This document shows, piece after piece, positions 1 through 13,400 of a stretch of 64,000 nucleotides of DNA (position 1 is the first letter of the stretch; each line of letters starts with the position of its first letter). The translations under genes were made by a program, and so were the position numbers. Origin of the DNA: Branchiostoma floridae (taxonomy: Eukaryota > Chordata > Leptocardii > Amphioxiformes > Branchiostomatidae); contig NC_049989.1 of assembly GCF_000003815.2 (NCBI RefSeq), positions 15,837,990 through 15,901,989 on the forward strand, written 5' to 3'. The notes below the pieces were generated by a model that did no database searches, was not told the origin of the DNA, and saw nothing but the letters and a program-made list of their open reading frames with translations.

Positions 1-17
1 CGAGATCGCTGTCACAC

Positions 18-440
18 CAGTACAGAAAATTCAGGTCCAGGTCCGGTTCAGGTCCAAAGGATCAGGTCCAGGTCCGGACCTGAACTTGAACCTGATGCAG
101 TATGACTCATACCAACGGTCCATTTCACTACAAAGAAATCTGTTTGTTGGAGTATTAGACTTACACTGGCGTTTTAAAATCCTTCAAAGCTAACTGCACC
201 TGTACGATTGGCTGTAAAGCTTGGTAGAAATTAATATAAACTCTACTCTACTTCACTCTTGTTATTTTCTTCTACTTCCAAGCGCCAAAACGTGTGAATG
301 GCTGATAAAACAATCTGTTAATTTTCTAATCGGTCCATCATCCGGTCCACCTAATTTTTTCAGGTCCTGTTTTTCTGGACCGGTCCAATAAGAAAAACCG
401 GTTTTGTACCGGTACGCTGTACCGATACCCAGCCCTAGTA
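18..440 (+). repeat. Dispersed 420-bp repeat, copy 1
   Basis: GTACAGAAAATTCAGGTCC to GGTCCAATAAGAAAAACCGG; the same element recurs in the same orientation at 1369-1788 with about 80% identity by eye. The AGGTCC/GGACCT motif is repeated near both ends. Class unknown. Confidence 0.8.
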
Positions 441-531
441 ATATACTATCAAAGCCAGCCAAGAAAGTTAGCTTGCAAAAATGAGACCATTGGCCACCGG
501 AGATCTGATCTATGGTGGATTTGGTATTGAA

Positions 532-737
532 TACTGTAAATGCAGAAACTTTCGCGGTGGTTTAATGTTCGTGGTTTTTGCAGTGGCCGCTTCAACGAAA
601 ACTTAAAACCACTGTGAACATTTTTCCATAGCAGTAAGAGACTACAGTGCATGGTGCTACCGCGAACTTAAAACCACAGCGAAAAGTCCTTTTTCCCGCT
701 ACCGCGAAATGAAATCCCTGCAAACTTATGTATTACA
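532..737 (+). mobile_element. MITE family 1 (TA-flanked, ACTGTAAATGCA ends), copy 1
   Basis: Starts TACTGTAAATGCAGAAACTT and carries repeated CGCGGTGG/CCACCGCGAA modules; the right end is worn (TATTACA). Four copies lie in this window; good copies start TACTGTAAATG and end CATTTACAGTA, consistent with TA target duplication as in Tc1/mariner-type elements. Confidence 0.75.
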
Positions 738-904
738 CCACCGTGGATCTTATTGTAAATTAGACTGTTTCCAGAGCATACACTGGACAACTGTTTTGCC
801 AGTAGACCCTGATAGATATTGAGATCGGGCTGGGGGTCTGGAATCCAGGCTACTGAAGACAGCACAATTAGCCTCTACCAGGATCACGGATCAAATACAG
901 TTTT

Positions 905-1160
905 GTAGTAGAAGTTGGATAGTCAATAGTACGCTAGGGGAGACCGTTGGCCAGAGGAGTCAGTCTTTTAACAGATTCACAGAGCCTAAGTAATCTCCAA
1001 GCAGATCCTTCGGTAGCATAAGATAGTATCAAAAGCTGGCAGAGTGAAGCCGGCTTAGGAGTGTGTTTGACTACAAGGCAATTGGACACCTTTTGACTGA
1101 CTACGCATTGGCCAGTTTGTTACTATCTTATGCCATTGTAGGATCTGCTTGGAGTTTAAA
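905..1160 (+). repeat. SINE-body relative of the 33.8-kb element
   Basis: Shares TCTCCAAGCAGATCC, TAGTATCAAAAGCTGGCAGA and CTTAGGAGTGTGTTT with 34040-34165, but lacks a clear tRNA head. Confidence 0.65.
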
Positions 1161-1368
1161 GGCTATGCACAATCACAAAATTTGAGTGGCGTTTCTCAGT
1201 GGTAGATAACAATTGCCCAGAGGAAGAAGTACATGTAACAAATGGTTGAGCCCCCTAGCAGCATTTTCTATAGCTGCAACAGGATCTTTTTCAAGTTTTT
1301 GAAAGAGAAAACTGCTTTGGGAGCAACATGGTACCAGTACTATTTTCTGTGTAGTAGACTGACTAGGG

Positions 1369-1788
1369 ACTGGTACAGAAAATTCAGGTCCGGTTCAGGT
1401 ACAGAGGATCAGGTCCAGGTTTGGACCTGATTCAGTATATGAGAACTTGTGAATGGATGATACTCGAAACAATGGTCCATTTCGCAACAAAGACATCTGT
1501 TTTGTGGAGTATTCGACTCCCACTGGCATTTTAAAATCCTACAAGGCTAACTGCCTCTGTACTATTGACTGTAAAACTTGGTAGAAATGACTATAGACAA
1601 TACTCTATATACTTCACTCTTGTTATTTGCCTCGCCCGGTAAGACCTGAAACGTGTGAATGCATGATCATATAATCTGTTCATTTTCCAATAGGACCAAC
1701 ATCCGGTCCACCAGATTTTTTCAGGTCCATTTTTTCTGGACTGGTCCAATAAGAAAAAACGGTTTTGTACCCAGCCCTAATACTGACA
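1369..1788 (+). repeat. Dispersed 420-bp repeat, copy 2
   Basis: Same order of blocks as 18-440 (CAGAAAATTCAGGTCCGG, AATCTGTTCATTTTCCAATA, GGTCCAATAAGAAAAAACGG). Confidence 0.8.
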
Positions 1789-1789
1789 C

Positions 1790-4300
1790 ACCGTATCAAA
1801 TAAAACAACAAAACCTTTTTTTCCTCCAAAACATTTATTAGCTACACAGCCCAACAGCTTTAGCTATGCGTACACCAAGAAGAGACGGTTATTTGGTCGG
1901 TGGGGAGATCTGTAGTTCAAAGAGGAAAAACACAAAACCACCCTTCATGGTATACAAAATACAAACCAGCACCTACTAGTTGTGCATTCTCAAGTCGTAA
2001 ACCTTTCCCATAAAAAACTATAATAAAGTGCTATCATTGAGCAATAGCTAGTCCTACCCCTACTATGTACTGTACATTGTTACTCAATGTTTGAAAATAT
2101 GCTTTAGAGTTAATAGCAGCTAATGCTATATGTGTACATTGATAACTATACACCATTTTACATCACGTGTAGACTGACCAGTGCCGACAAAGTTCCTAAC
2201 TATTTCAAGTCTAATGTGCAGAAAGTTGTCTGGAATTTGTAGCCTGGTATCCAGCCGTATTATAGCTCCCGAGTCTCTTCTGTCCTCTACGCAAATACAA
2301 AGAGGGAGCTATAATATGGCTGGATACCAGGCTAGGAATTTGAAGACCTACCGGTACAGTGTGAAGAACAATTCAACTGACTTGAGTAGACATGTACTAT
2401 CTAACATTGCAAGTTGAGTATCTTGATAGAAATACTACTACATTGCTTAAGCTGCTCGGAATACTAAATGTAGATATTGTGTGGAACATTGTTTTTTCAG
2501 TTCAACAAGTTTGCGTAGAAAACACCCAGTAGCTTTTAACTAACAGAAAGAGCATAATGCATATGAAGGCACTTAAAACAGAAGAGATGGTAATACATTT
2601 TGTAATAAGACTTTAAGCAGCATATATATGACCAGTTTGCTTTTTACCTGCTAGTCTAGATGTACATTTCAAACTTCGCTCACAAGTTAAAATGGCATGA
2701 CAATATCACATCCCAAAATTAACAGCTAAACTATCAGAACACAAAGAAAGCAAGAATAGCTGCAAGAACAGAATAGAATACAATTGGAATTTGAAACATA
2801 TATCATAACTGGCATATGATTGTAACAGGAAATTTCACCTTAGAAGACTGTCAATATCAGTTTTGTAACCTTTCTCCTAAAACTTATGCATCATATAGCG
2901 GTCTCTGAATAAAAAAGGAATGCTTTTCAGTGAAGATATTTGAATATAAAGAAACTATAGTTCGTTCATTTTGTCAAGAAAGTAGCGACAGTTGTTGTTG
3001 CCTTTGGTGATAGCATACTGAGAATATTGTAACCCTGTAACATACTCAAGATTGGCCATGTTGATTTGATTATATGGATGACATCCACGTATGCATCAAT
3101 ATTTTCAGCCGTTGCCAAAAATATATTCTACCATACTATAAACTGTAAAAAGCTGATGCAAAATTAGCAAACATATGCATACACATGTAATTGGCATACA
3201 AAGAGTAGAGTGTGATTATGAACTTAATGTAAATATACCCGTTAAAATATACCCTAATGTCAAATACACGTTACAAATACTTATTCTATTAGACAATAAC
3301 TGATTTCCGTAGCAGTGCTATATGCTGTATAAAAGGCAACGTGCATATGTGTACATGTGCAAGGATTATGTGGTAATAAATAACCTATGTTGGTAACGAA
3401 TACGATGCTACCTTCTGTTTAGTGAAGTGGGCATAGGAAAAAGACATCATTCTACCTGGATTTTGTTGGTAACGAATACGATGCTACTTTCTGTTTAGTG
3501 TAGAGGATGTAGAGAAAAGACATTATGTGGCCTGTAGTTTGGGTGACAAACAATCTTGTGCAGGTCATAGATATCTATAAGTTGCTTGTAGAGAATAAGG
3601 GGATGTCCAATCTATGCAATAAGAATTTAGGAACTCCCCACTTTGTTAAGAATCTATCCAGAGTATCATCTAGTTGTTGTGTGGACTATAAACTGAAAAA
3701 TGTCTTTGTCCACAAAGTAACAATGAATTACATTGGTCTTCTTTTTGCATTGTTTGGTTACTTTTTCATTATATGATGGCAATACACGTGAAAATGGTGC
3801 GGTAACCCTAAAGTCCCTATGTCTCCGAATTGGGTAAATCTAAAACTTCAAACATTACACACCTAGTAAATAAATTTGTTTGTGGAAATTCCTGCATAGC
3901 AAGTAGATTACATGGATTGAGGTTAATCAACTGTATCAACAGGCATTCGAATAACAGCATTTTTACTAAAAGGCAGGATAGGACTTGCATCTTAACCAGA
4001 TTTTCATAGAAGTGCCCGTAACCACTGACTGACCCTTCTAAACCTTTACAAAAAGTGAAGCTAGTCTAAGCTCTTAGTCTTACCCGCCCCACAATAAATG
4101 GTGTCCTTGATAATGGCAACAGTGTCAGCAGAAATAGTAAAAAAACAAAAGACTATACAAGTATAACTAATATCTCATAGTCATGAAATTACACAGTATT
4201 GTACTGACACCTAAGCATATAGTAACGATACTGTAACTTTTACTAATTTTCGCTGTGTTTTCAAGTTTGCAGGAGAGTGAACCCACCTAAAACATTTGTC
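1790..4300. other. Intergenic, no gene seen
   Basis: AT-rich sequence downstream of the septin. Apart from the 95-bp MITE at 2240 and a doubled phrase GGTAACGAATACGATGCTAC (3393-3415 and 3468-3488), I see no coding, RNA or regulatory signal. Confidence 0.6.
2240..2334. mobile_element. 95-bp hairpin MITE with 8-bp target duplication
   Basis: Ends TAGCCTGGTATCCAGCCG and CGGCTGGATACCAGGCTA-like (one mismatch), arms of about 35 bp; GGAATTTG is repeated on both sides (2232-2239, 2335-2342). Confidence 0.88.
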
Positions 4301-4368
4301 TTGCATTGTGTTTCTAGTTTTGTGTTAACTGAAAACGGAAAGACACTAAAAAAAACTGTAGTGAAGTC

Positions 4369-4374
4369 TTTATT
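4369..4374 (-). terminator. Poly(A) signal of the septin
   Basis: AATAAA on the minus strand, about 120 bases past the septin stop codon at 4495-4497. It is the first canonical signal downstream of the distal terminal exon. Confidence 0.6.
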
Positions 4375-4494
4375 TTTGCTGTGCTGAAAAATGTTTTAAA
4401 CGTAAATGAATTCACAGTAAGCCCTAGACTTGAGTTGTGGTGACATTTTGCAGCGGTGTGAACGCGAGCGCGATGTGATGATGGCGTCCGGAGC

Positions 4495-7400
4495 TCAGAC
4501 GTGGTGCGACTGGACGTTGTTGGCGCCCGCCACCTGCGTGGTCTGCTGCTGCTGCATCTGCTGCTGCAGCCGCGCCAGCATCTCCTGCATCCGTTGTAGC
4601 TGTGGGAGAAACAGGTGCACACAATTATTGTTAAATTCCAAGCGGCTACGTTTTTTCACAAGTGGCGTTGGGATGGAATCAGGTGCACAGAATAAATGCA
4701 GCATTCCAAGTAACATAAGCTGCTACAATGTACATTTTTTCACATGTAGCCTTGGGAGAGAATCAGGTGAACACGATAAATGTTGCATTGTGACAAAAAC
4801 AAGTGCACACAATAAATGTATAATTCCAAGTCATATTAACTGCTACATTGTATCACATGTAACTGTGTAAGAGAAATAAGTGCACATGATAGATGTAATA
4901 TTTATGTCCCAATATTGGCTTCCTAGGACGTTTTTTTCAACACAACATTTTGTTCCAAAAAATTCCACCCTCATGACATAAAATTGCTCATAATCAAGCT
5001 CTGTGAAAGGTTTTAGCATTTACACTATGGTATCATCACAAATATAGCAAGCAGAAAGTGTGAAGACATAGATTCAAAAGATTCATGAGACTGACAGAAA
5101 GAGATAGAGAGATAAAAAGAAAACTCAGACAGAGAAGACAGAGTGTAGACACACATAATCAGAGCAGGCTGAGGTGGCTGGGCTGCGGCACCCAGGGGTT
5201 GATCTGCAGCTGCTGCAGCTGTTGCAGGTGCATCTCCTCCAGCTGCGCCACCTGCAGCCGCTCTGCCTCCAGCCGCTCCAGCTCTGCTTTAACCTCTTCG
5301 ATACGTTCTTGTACAAGACGCAACTTCACATACACGCATGGTGGTGACAGTGGGGAGGGGGGTAGACACAGACGAGAGAAGTAGAGAAAGAAAAGAACAG
5401 AAGCAGTAGAGAGGTGTACAAAAAATAAAGAACAAGGAAAAAGGGACAGTATTAATAAAAGAAGAAGACATAAAAGTAGAGTAGAGAACTGAACAGACAA
5501 TTTGTAGCTAGAAATAAGTGAGGACAGAAAACAAATGATATTGAAGTTGTATCCAAGAACGCAGGGAACAACGTAAAAATGAGCCCACGACTGAACAGAA
5601 ACAATTTGAAGCTAGAAGTAAGTGAGGACCAAAAACAAATGATATTGGAGTTGTATCCAAGAACACGGAACAACGGAAAAATGAGCCCACGACTGAACAG
5701 AACGATTTGAATCAGAATTTGAAGAATGAACAATGTGGGTCGTATCCTAGAACTGAAAAAGAGGCTACAAAATGGTAGAACAGAAAATGGACAGGTGGGT
5801 GCTGTGAGGATCTGGACTGGCTCACTCCACAGGAGGGGTGTGCAGGGTGCTTACCTCCTGTTCCTTCTCCAGAAGAATCTTGTCCTTCTCCTCACCCTGT
5901 CCCTCTCCCTTCATGGCACTGACCGCCGCCGCCGCAGGGCCGCCACTTCAGGGGGGAAACACAAGAAAAAAACAACGCCCCTTAACATGGTTCAACGACA
6001 CATGACACCCCAAAATTAACAAAACGTAGACACAACTCTCCAAACAAGTAGTGATTCTAAGAGGAAGTGAATTAAGTTGTTTCTACTTCAAGAAGTCAAT
6101 ACTACAAACATTTCAACACCTACATTACCCCTGCATTACAACCTCATTACTAGTATTAAAAAAAACCTCTAGCTCGTCATACAAAGGAAAATTATCACAC
6201 ATTTAAAGGTGTGGTTTTATTGAAATCCCAGACACCAAGGTAATATGACAAAAACTGAGCAAAGATTCTCCAACATGCAACTATTGACTTCAATCAGCAA
6301 AAGTTATCAATTGTTTTCACATGTTTGTGGGTTGATAAATGTATTGGTTATGTTGGAGATTCTTTGGGGAAGACTCTTTACTCTCATGGTATAACATCCA
6401 ACATAGGAGTATCCCCACCTGTGCCCGAGGGCAACTGCAGCTCTGAGTAGGGAAGGCAAAATTTCAGGTAAGATCACATAGCAAAAACAGGCATTAAAAC
6501 ATATGCAGCAAAGATGTGTATGCGTGTTTGTAGGTGGGGTTTTCAGCTTCGGTCCTCATGAATTGGTTGGAGCATACACTTGCACGTTTTGCTGTTTGCT
6601 TCTAAATTTTTCAAATCCTTTTGGGTTTGGAGTCATGTTTGTTTCTTCTCAATTTCATATTCTGACAATTGGTGCCCTTCAATTGTATACTATGAACAAT
6701 TTTTTAAAAGAACAGTTGTTCTAAGGCTTGGTAACTCACTGCCTTGGTGTATTCAGTATACTTACAGGTGAGTGAAGAATGATGGGAAAGTGGTGGGATG
6801 TACACAGACAGGTTGCCATAGTAACCCCAAAGGAGCACCAGTAGGATGATGGGATGTACAGATAGGTTGCCATAGTAACCCCAGAGGAGCACCAGGAGGA
6901 TGATGGGATGAACACAGACAGGTTGCCATAGTAACCAAAGAGGAGCACCAGGAGGATGATGGGATGTACAGACAGGTTGCCATAGTAACCCCAGAGGAGC
7001 ACCAGGAGGATGATGGGATGTACACAGACAGGTTGCCATAGTAACCCCAGAGGAGCACCAGGAGGAAGAGGAGGGAGGGGTCAGATGAGGTGAGGTGCGT
7101 GCAGGGAAACAGAAGAAAAGAACAATGGTCACTAAAAGCCATACCTGTATAGAGCAGCTATATCTCAAATACTAATCAACTATGTTTAAAGGTGTGCAAA
7201 AGACAATAGAAAGCAAAAACACTGTCAGAACTCCGAACAAAGAGGAACTTCTAATCCAAACAAAGAAACTTCTAACAGACAAAGGATGCGGGTGAGGAAG
7301 TAGAAATCATGTCTTCACAGGAGAGGAGTACAGTGATAAATATGTATATTGGACATTTCTTGTAACTCTTGCAAATTCTCATGACAACGTTATGATCTGG

Positions 7401-10400
7401 AGTTTCATCTAAATGAATTGGTTTTGGTCAAATCTTGCATGTAGTAGGCCAAACGTTTAAATAACTACACTGTCGTAGGTCAACCTTTCGAACTACACTG
7501 TTCCCTCGCTGTCTAACATTGACCATCAATCAGTTCATCATTTGCAATGGTCCTGGTTGGCTGAGTGAAGCCCTGGTCCCAGTAGGCTTGATATTAAAGG
7601 AAACTAAATGGTTAGGTTCAAAAGCCAAGTATACTATGCTAAATATACTCCAAAGTCCACTTCTCACTCAAGCGACACCATTTTTTTCTAAATTGTGACT
7701 CTTGTAGCTGTTTGAAGATTGTGCTGTGATGTTACAAGGCTGACCCAGCCCCTGCCAAAATGTAAAGGTACAAAATGTAGGTTCAGGGCTCGAAATACTT
7801 TTTTCCTGCATACCTGCACTGGTGCAGGTAACATTGAAAATTACCTGCACCAGACAAATTTTACCTGCACCAGTGCAGGTATGCAGGAAAAAAGTATTCA
7901 CCACTCTGAATATAGGAAGTATGGATCGTACTAAAATTGTTCAGGAACCATTGCTATTTTTTCTTTTATACAGTGGTAACAGTCAAGTTGTCAACACAGC
8001 TAATAACAATCCATATACACCTACATTATAGGAAATTTATGTGTAAAACTCAGTCCAGGTTAGGTCCAGGTAGACACCAGAAATACCTGCACAGCTCCAA
8101 TTTTACCTGCACTAGCCTGCATATGCAGGTGGTATTTCGAGCCCTGAGGTTGGTATAACATGGTTGTAGAATGTTGTCAACCTTTTGGAATGTGCACGAT
8201 CTTTAAGTATCTTGGGGAGTCACAAATCATGAAAACACTGATGTGATGCGGGATTGAACTTGACTTTGGAGTATATCTAGCATAGCGTAGTAGACTTTTC
8301 AACCTAACATTTTAGTTTACTTTAATGAGTGTGTGATGGTGATCTGTTAGCAGGATTGTAACTATGATTAATCATTCTGGATGAAGTTACGGGATAGAGC
8401 TGTGTACCTAAACAAATCTTCTTAAGTACAGGTATAGGTCCAGACTTGAACTTGCACCTAAACACAATTATCTGTAAGTTATACATGTACATGTACTCAG
8501 GTGTCTTTTTTGGTGGTAAATTGTCACTTTTGTTAAAGAATTTACATATTTGAGTCTCGAAACAAGTCTAGGGAGAAAAATCACATAAGTCTTGGACCTA
8601 TTCCTGCAATCTCGCGAGACGAGGTCATTCTGTGATCAAGATGTACTGAGCAGGCATAAAAAATCTGAAGGAACATATACGCATTTTCAATTTTTTTAAG
8701 TTCAAAGAGTCAAAGTTTTAAGTTTTCCTAATCTTTAACTGGCAGGTTATCATAATTTGTCATCCTTGACACTGGATTTACGTAGTCTGAAAAAGTGGTG
8801 CTCACTAGTGCTTAGGTGTTTAGGTCCGAACTTAATTCAAACAATTTTACAGCTACAGGTACTTACAAGTCCAGACCTGATCCTGAACCGATGGACTAGT
8901 TTAGGTACTATGGTACAGGGTTTAGGTACTAGGGTACAGTGTTTAGGTACTAGGGTACAGGGTTTAGGTACTGGGGTACAGAGTTTAGGTGCTAGGGTAC
9001 AGGGTTTAGGTACTAGGGTACAGGGTTTAGGTACTAGGGTACAGGGTTTAGGTACTCGGGTACAGGGTTCAGGTACTAGGGTACAGGGTTTAGGCACTGG
9101 GGTACAGGGTTCAGGTACTAGGGTACAGGGTTTAGGTACTAGGGTACAGGGTTTAGGTACTGGGGTACAGAGTTTAGGTACTAGGGTACAGGGTTTAGGT
9201 ACTAGGGTACAGGGTTCAGGTACTAGGGTACAGGGTTTAGGTACTCGGGTACGGGGTTCAGGTACTAGGGTACAGGGTTTAGGCACTGGGGTACAGGGTT
9301 CAGGTACTAGGGTACAGGGTTTAGGTACTAGGGTACAGGGTTTAGGTACAAGGGTACGGGGTTTAGGTACAATGTACTAGGGTATAGGTACTAGGGTACA
9401 GGGTTTAGGTACAAGGGTGCAGGGTTTAGGTACAAGGGTACAGGGTTTAGGTACTAGGGTACAGGGTTTAGGTACAATGTACTAGGGTATAGGTACTAGG
9501 GTACAGGGTTTAGGTACAAGGGTACAGGGTGTAGGTACAAGGGCACAGGGTTTAGGTACTAGGGTGCAGGGTTTAGGTTCAAGGGTATAGGTACTAGGGT
9601 ACAGGGTTAAGGTACTAGGGTACGGGGTTTAGGTACAAGAGTACAGGGTTTAGGTACAAGAGTACAGGGTTTAGGTACTAAGGTACAGGGTTTAGGTACT
9701 AGGGTACAGGGTTTAGGTACAAGGGTACAGGGTTTAGGTACACAGCCCTATCACAAAACAATGTAGAGAGCTGAATCAACCAAATCATTAACATGTTAGC
9801 CTTACAAATATGAGAATACATACATATTACATACAATCATAGCTGCTAGAAAAAATCATCTATGCACATTGGCAAAGACTCTACAGGCAACATAAGCAAT
9901 AGACTGCGTGCAAATTATTGCAATTAATAAGCTCTTTAACAATTTTTTCATCAATGTAAGCAATAAACCCATAATTATTAATGCTTCAATTAGCAGTGTA
10001 GCCTACTAGGACCTACAAGCAATCTTCAACATCAGCCTTTCAAAAACTAGAGAACGGTGGAATTTGTGTGTGTTCAACAGCTCCCTCTATCTGTTGAGGA
10101 ATGAGCTGCACCCAAACCAGTTGTTAGACTCAAGTTTTCATGATTCAACTGCATGACTGAGGTTGAAGATATGTTCTCAAAAAACACAAGATGAGGCATA
10201 CAAGGTCTGCAAAGGATACTGTCAAAAATTGCCATTCAATGAATTCCTGGGGACACGCGTCAATTTGATGCAACATGGATTTCGCTGACGGTTACAGACA
10301 CATTGAAATAAGTCACAGATTGGCTTCAACTGACAACAGGCACCAAAGCAGCAAACGTCCAGAAATCCACCACGAAAAAAATTGAAAGCTGCACGCCAAG

Positions 10401-13400
10401 ACATTAAGAATTGATAAAAGCAAGGCTTTGAGTGAGAAAGCTGTAGCTGCACACAACTAAAACGTCTTATCAATGTTCCCAAAAGGATAGTTATCCACAG
10501 GGAGGGAATAGTGGTAAGCTCACCAGCACCCTCTATCAGATGAGTAGTGAACTGCAGCAGAGGATTTTTTGAGGGGGTATGGAGCTACCTTGCAGTGTGA
10601 ATTGAAACCGTTCTGGGACTTAAGGCACCATTCTCCTACTCAGAGTCGTATCCGCATCCTAGAACTGCGCCTGGTTTGTACTCTGCTTAATCGCGCCGTA
10701 CGTCCTAATATTTTGACCCGTCCTGCTTTTAGATATCAATGAGCTTTCAGATATACCCAAAATTTAGATAACATTTTTCTTTGTATTTGCACTTCCAGCA
10801 ATGGAATTCTTTTATCATTGGCTCTATTTTTCTGTGTGCACCAATGCTTGATGCCATGACTGTGAAAAGTAACAAGTTTATGAAAATCTCACACACTGAA
10901 AAATCTTACATGGGCAAGTGCATGACCTATACCCACTTGCCCGATCGGGCAAGTAAGATTTTTCCATTGAGTGCGATTTTGATATACTTGTTAATGTTTT
11001 ATAGTCATGACATCAAGAAATGGTCAGCACAGTGAAATAGAGGCATTAATGAGAATTCCATTCCTGGAAGTAAACAATGCATATAACAGTGACATCTGAA
11101 TTTTGGGCAATTGATTCCGGCAAGTAATTTTTCTATATACTTGCCCGATAGCCTGGCTAAAATCGCGCCCCTAGCGGCCGGCCCTACAATTGCCGCCGCC
11201 CTTGGGGAGGGGGTAATTAACTCCAGCCAGCGAGAGCTTGTGTAAACACAGGCTGCTTGCTCGATAGGACAAGCGAATTTGAGAAAACTTGTCCAACCCT
11301 GGGAGGGCAGGTAAGCAGAGTAAAAACCAGGTGTGGTTCTCGGACGCGGGTTTGACTCTACCTAGGAGAATGGCGGCACCCGCGGGTGGGTAAAAACGCA
11401 GGCAGGCCTTTGCACATCTGGTATGACTCACCCGGCCCGGCGCTTGTTGATGGCCAGCTTTTCTGACCTGTAGTTCTCGTAGTGGACATCCTGGGTCACC
11501 TCTTGTAGGTCCTGCATGTGGGTGCTGCAGGGAAGGGACTGCTCCATCAATGTGTTCACATGTACATGCATTTATGTAAGAAAAATATATTTTGTTCATA
11601 TGAAAGTTCATCCGTACAGGTACCCCAGTCTTGATACATGTTAGATCTGGGGGAAAATGCCTTGTTTCTGTTTGTTTTTGTGTGTGTGTGTCGACATGTA
11701 AGGGACATAAAATTATTAATTTTAGTGATGAAATTATATACAGACTTCTTGTACTTCACTTTAGGATTAAAGCTCTACACAGTTGAAGTAAGAATGTGAA
11801 GTAAATATTGTACTTCTTTGTTCAATTCATAAACACACTTCAATGTTGTCATCAGCATGATGATCACAATATGATGTTGAACATGCCAGTGTCCTGGTGG
11901 AGTGATTTTTGCATGTTTTACATGTTCTGTTAAACTGTGTATGCTGGATCACTTTGGTCAAAACCTATAAAATATGATAAGGAAAATCCCTTATGACAGA
12001 CCCTAATTTTTTCAGACTTGCAACCGCAGACACAACATTTTTTGCTAGGCCTTAGGTAAATAGATCTGTGTGGCAATAACAAAACAAAATAAAAAGGTCA
12101 AGAAATCATGAGAATGCACAGGTCATAAACTTTGACATGTGTTTTGAAATTTGTTACAAACAGGCATGTCATGTGATGTATCTTTTCATCTTAGCTGTAG
12201 AGTATTTTGTGATGGTACTTCCTCGCCTGAGTGCAATACTCACATCAGCATGGTTCGCAGCTTGATGAAATCACAATGCTCAGGGTTTTCCACTGCAAAA
12301 AGGAGTTAAATGTGAGAACATTTTGTAACGAAACGGCAATACTTCCAACAAATATTTGTCTTGTGGTTCCTTAAGTCAAAATCATATCAGAAACCTTGAG
12401 ACAAGGTTATTGCAGTCATTTACACACACTTAATGTACCATGCTTAATGTCTCACACCACCTCCTTTTCAATGGACAAAAATCCTGTCTTTTATATAGCA
12501 GATTTCAAGAGACTCGATGCTACAGACAGATTTGTATATATCTTAGATGCCACAACTCCCATAATGCAAAGATAGGCAAATATATGAAAGACTGCTTTGC
12601 TATTAGAAAGAATACTGAAAGTGATGATTAGCCCAACTCGATTGTAACATTATATCTTGTGTTAGCCCTTCTTGTTGTGTTAATTAGGATGTTAAGTCTT
12701 ATTCTATACACCTATTTTGTACTTTGTGTAATAGTAACTGTTGTTGCCATACATTGTACCATGTACAAATGTCGTGCAATAAAGTTTTAAAGTTCTATCT
12801 TCAAATGGAATGGTCCTTACAAGGACTTTCCTACCTTCAACTACACCCCATGGGTACAGCCGACCTCTGACCTTCTTCCCTTTGACCTCGATCATCTGAT
12901 TGGATCCAACCACAGCAAATGGCACAGCTGCCTATAATTTGAATAAAACGTGGATTTGTATATTTCAACTTAACACATTCCACATAATAATCTCTAACTT
13001 ATAATAACCATTGCATCAAAAACAGAAAATACAAACAACAAAAGGTTGAATCAGTAGACTGAAAACCTTGCTGTTTGCTTGGAAAGTATGGATGTTCTGC
13101 ATCTTAATATGTTTTCTAAACAATCCAAAACTATGGACAACATCACAATAACTTATTGTGATGTTGTCCATAGTTTTAGATTGTTAAGAAAAAATCTTGA
13201 AGAACCTTCTTATCCATTAACCCTTATTGAATATGGGGTAATGGATAAGAAGGTTCTTCATCTACAACCAAGACATACAATCAACAGCTGGCGTCTCAAG
13301 GAATACTGACTGGTACTACTGCACACTGCAGCATGTCCCTAATAACAATGCAGTCCCAAATGTAAAGAATGTTACCATACACTTGGGACTGCATCGTTAG

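Noticed and set aside
4424-4624. Ala- and Ser/Arg-rich alternate frames over the septin terminal exon
   Set aside because: Out-of-frame readings of the CAG-rich septin coil.
8757-9380. 207- and 149-codon open stretches of GTRVQGL and PKPCTLV repeats
   Set aside because: Produced by the 21-bp minisatellite, seven codons per unit, on both strands.
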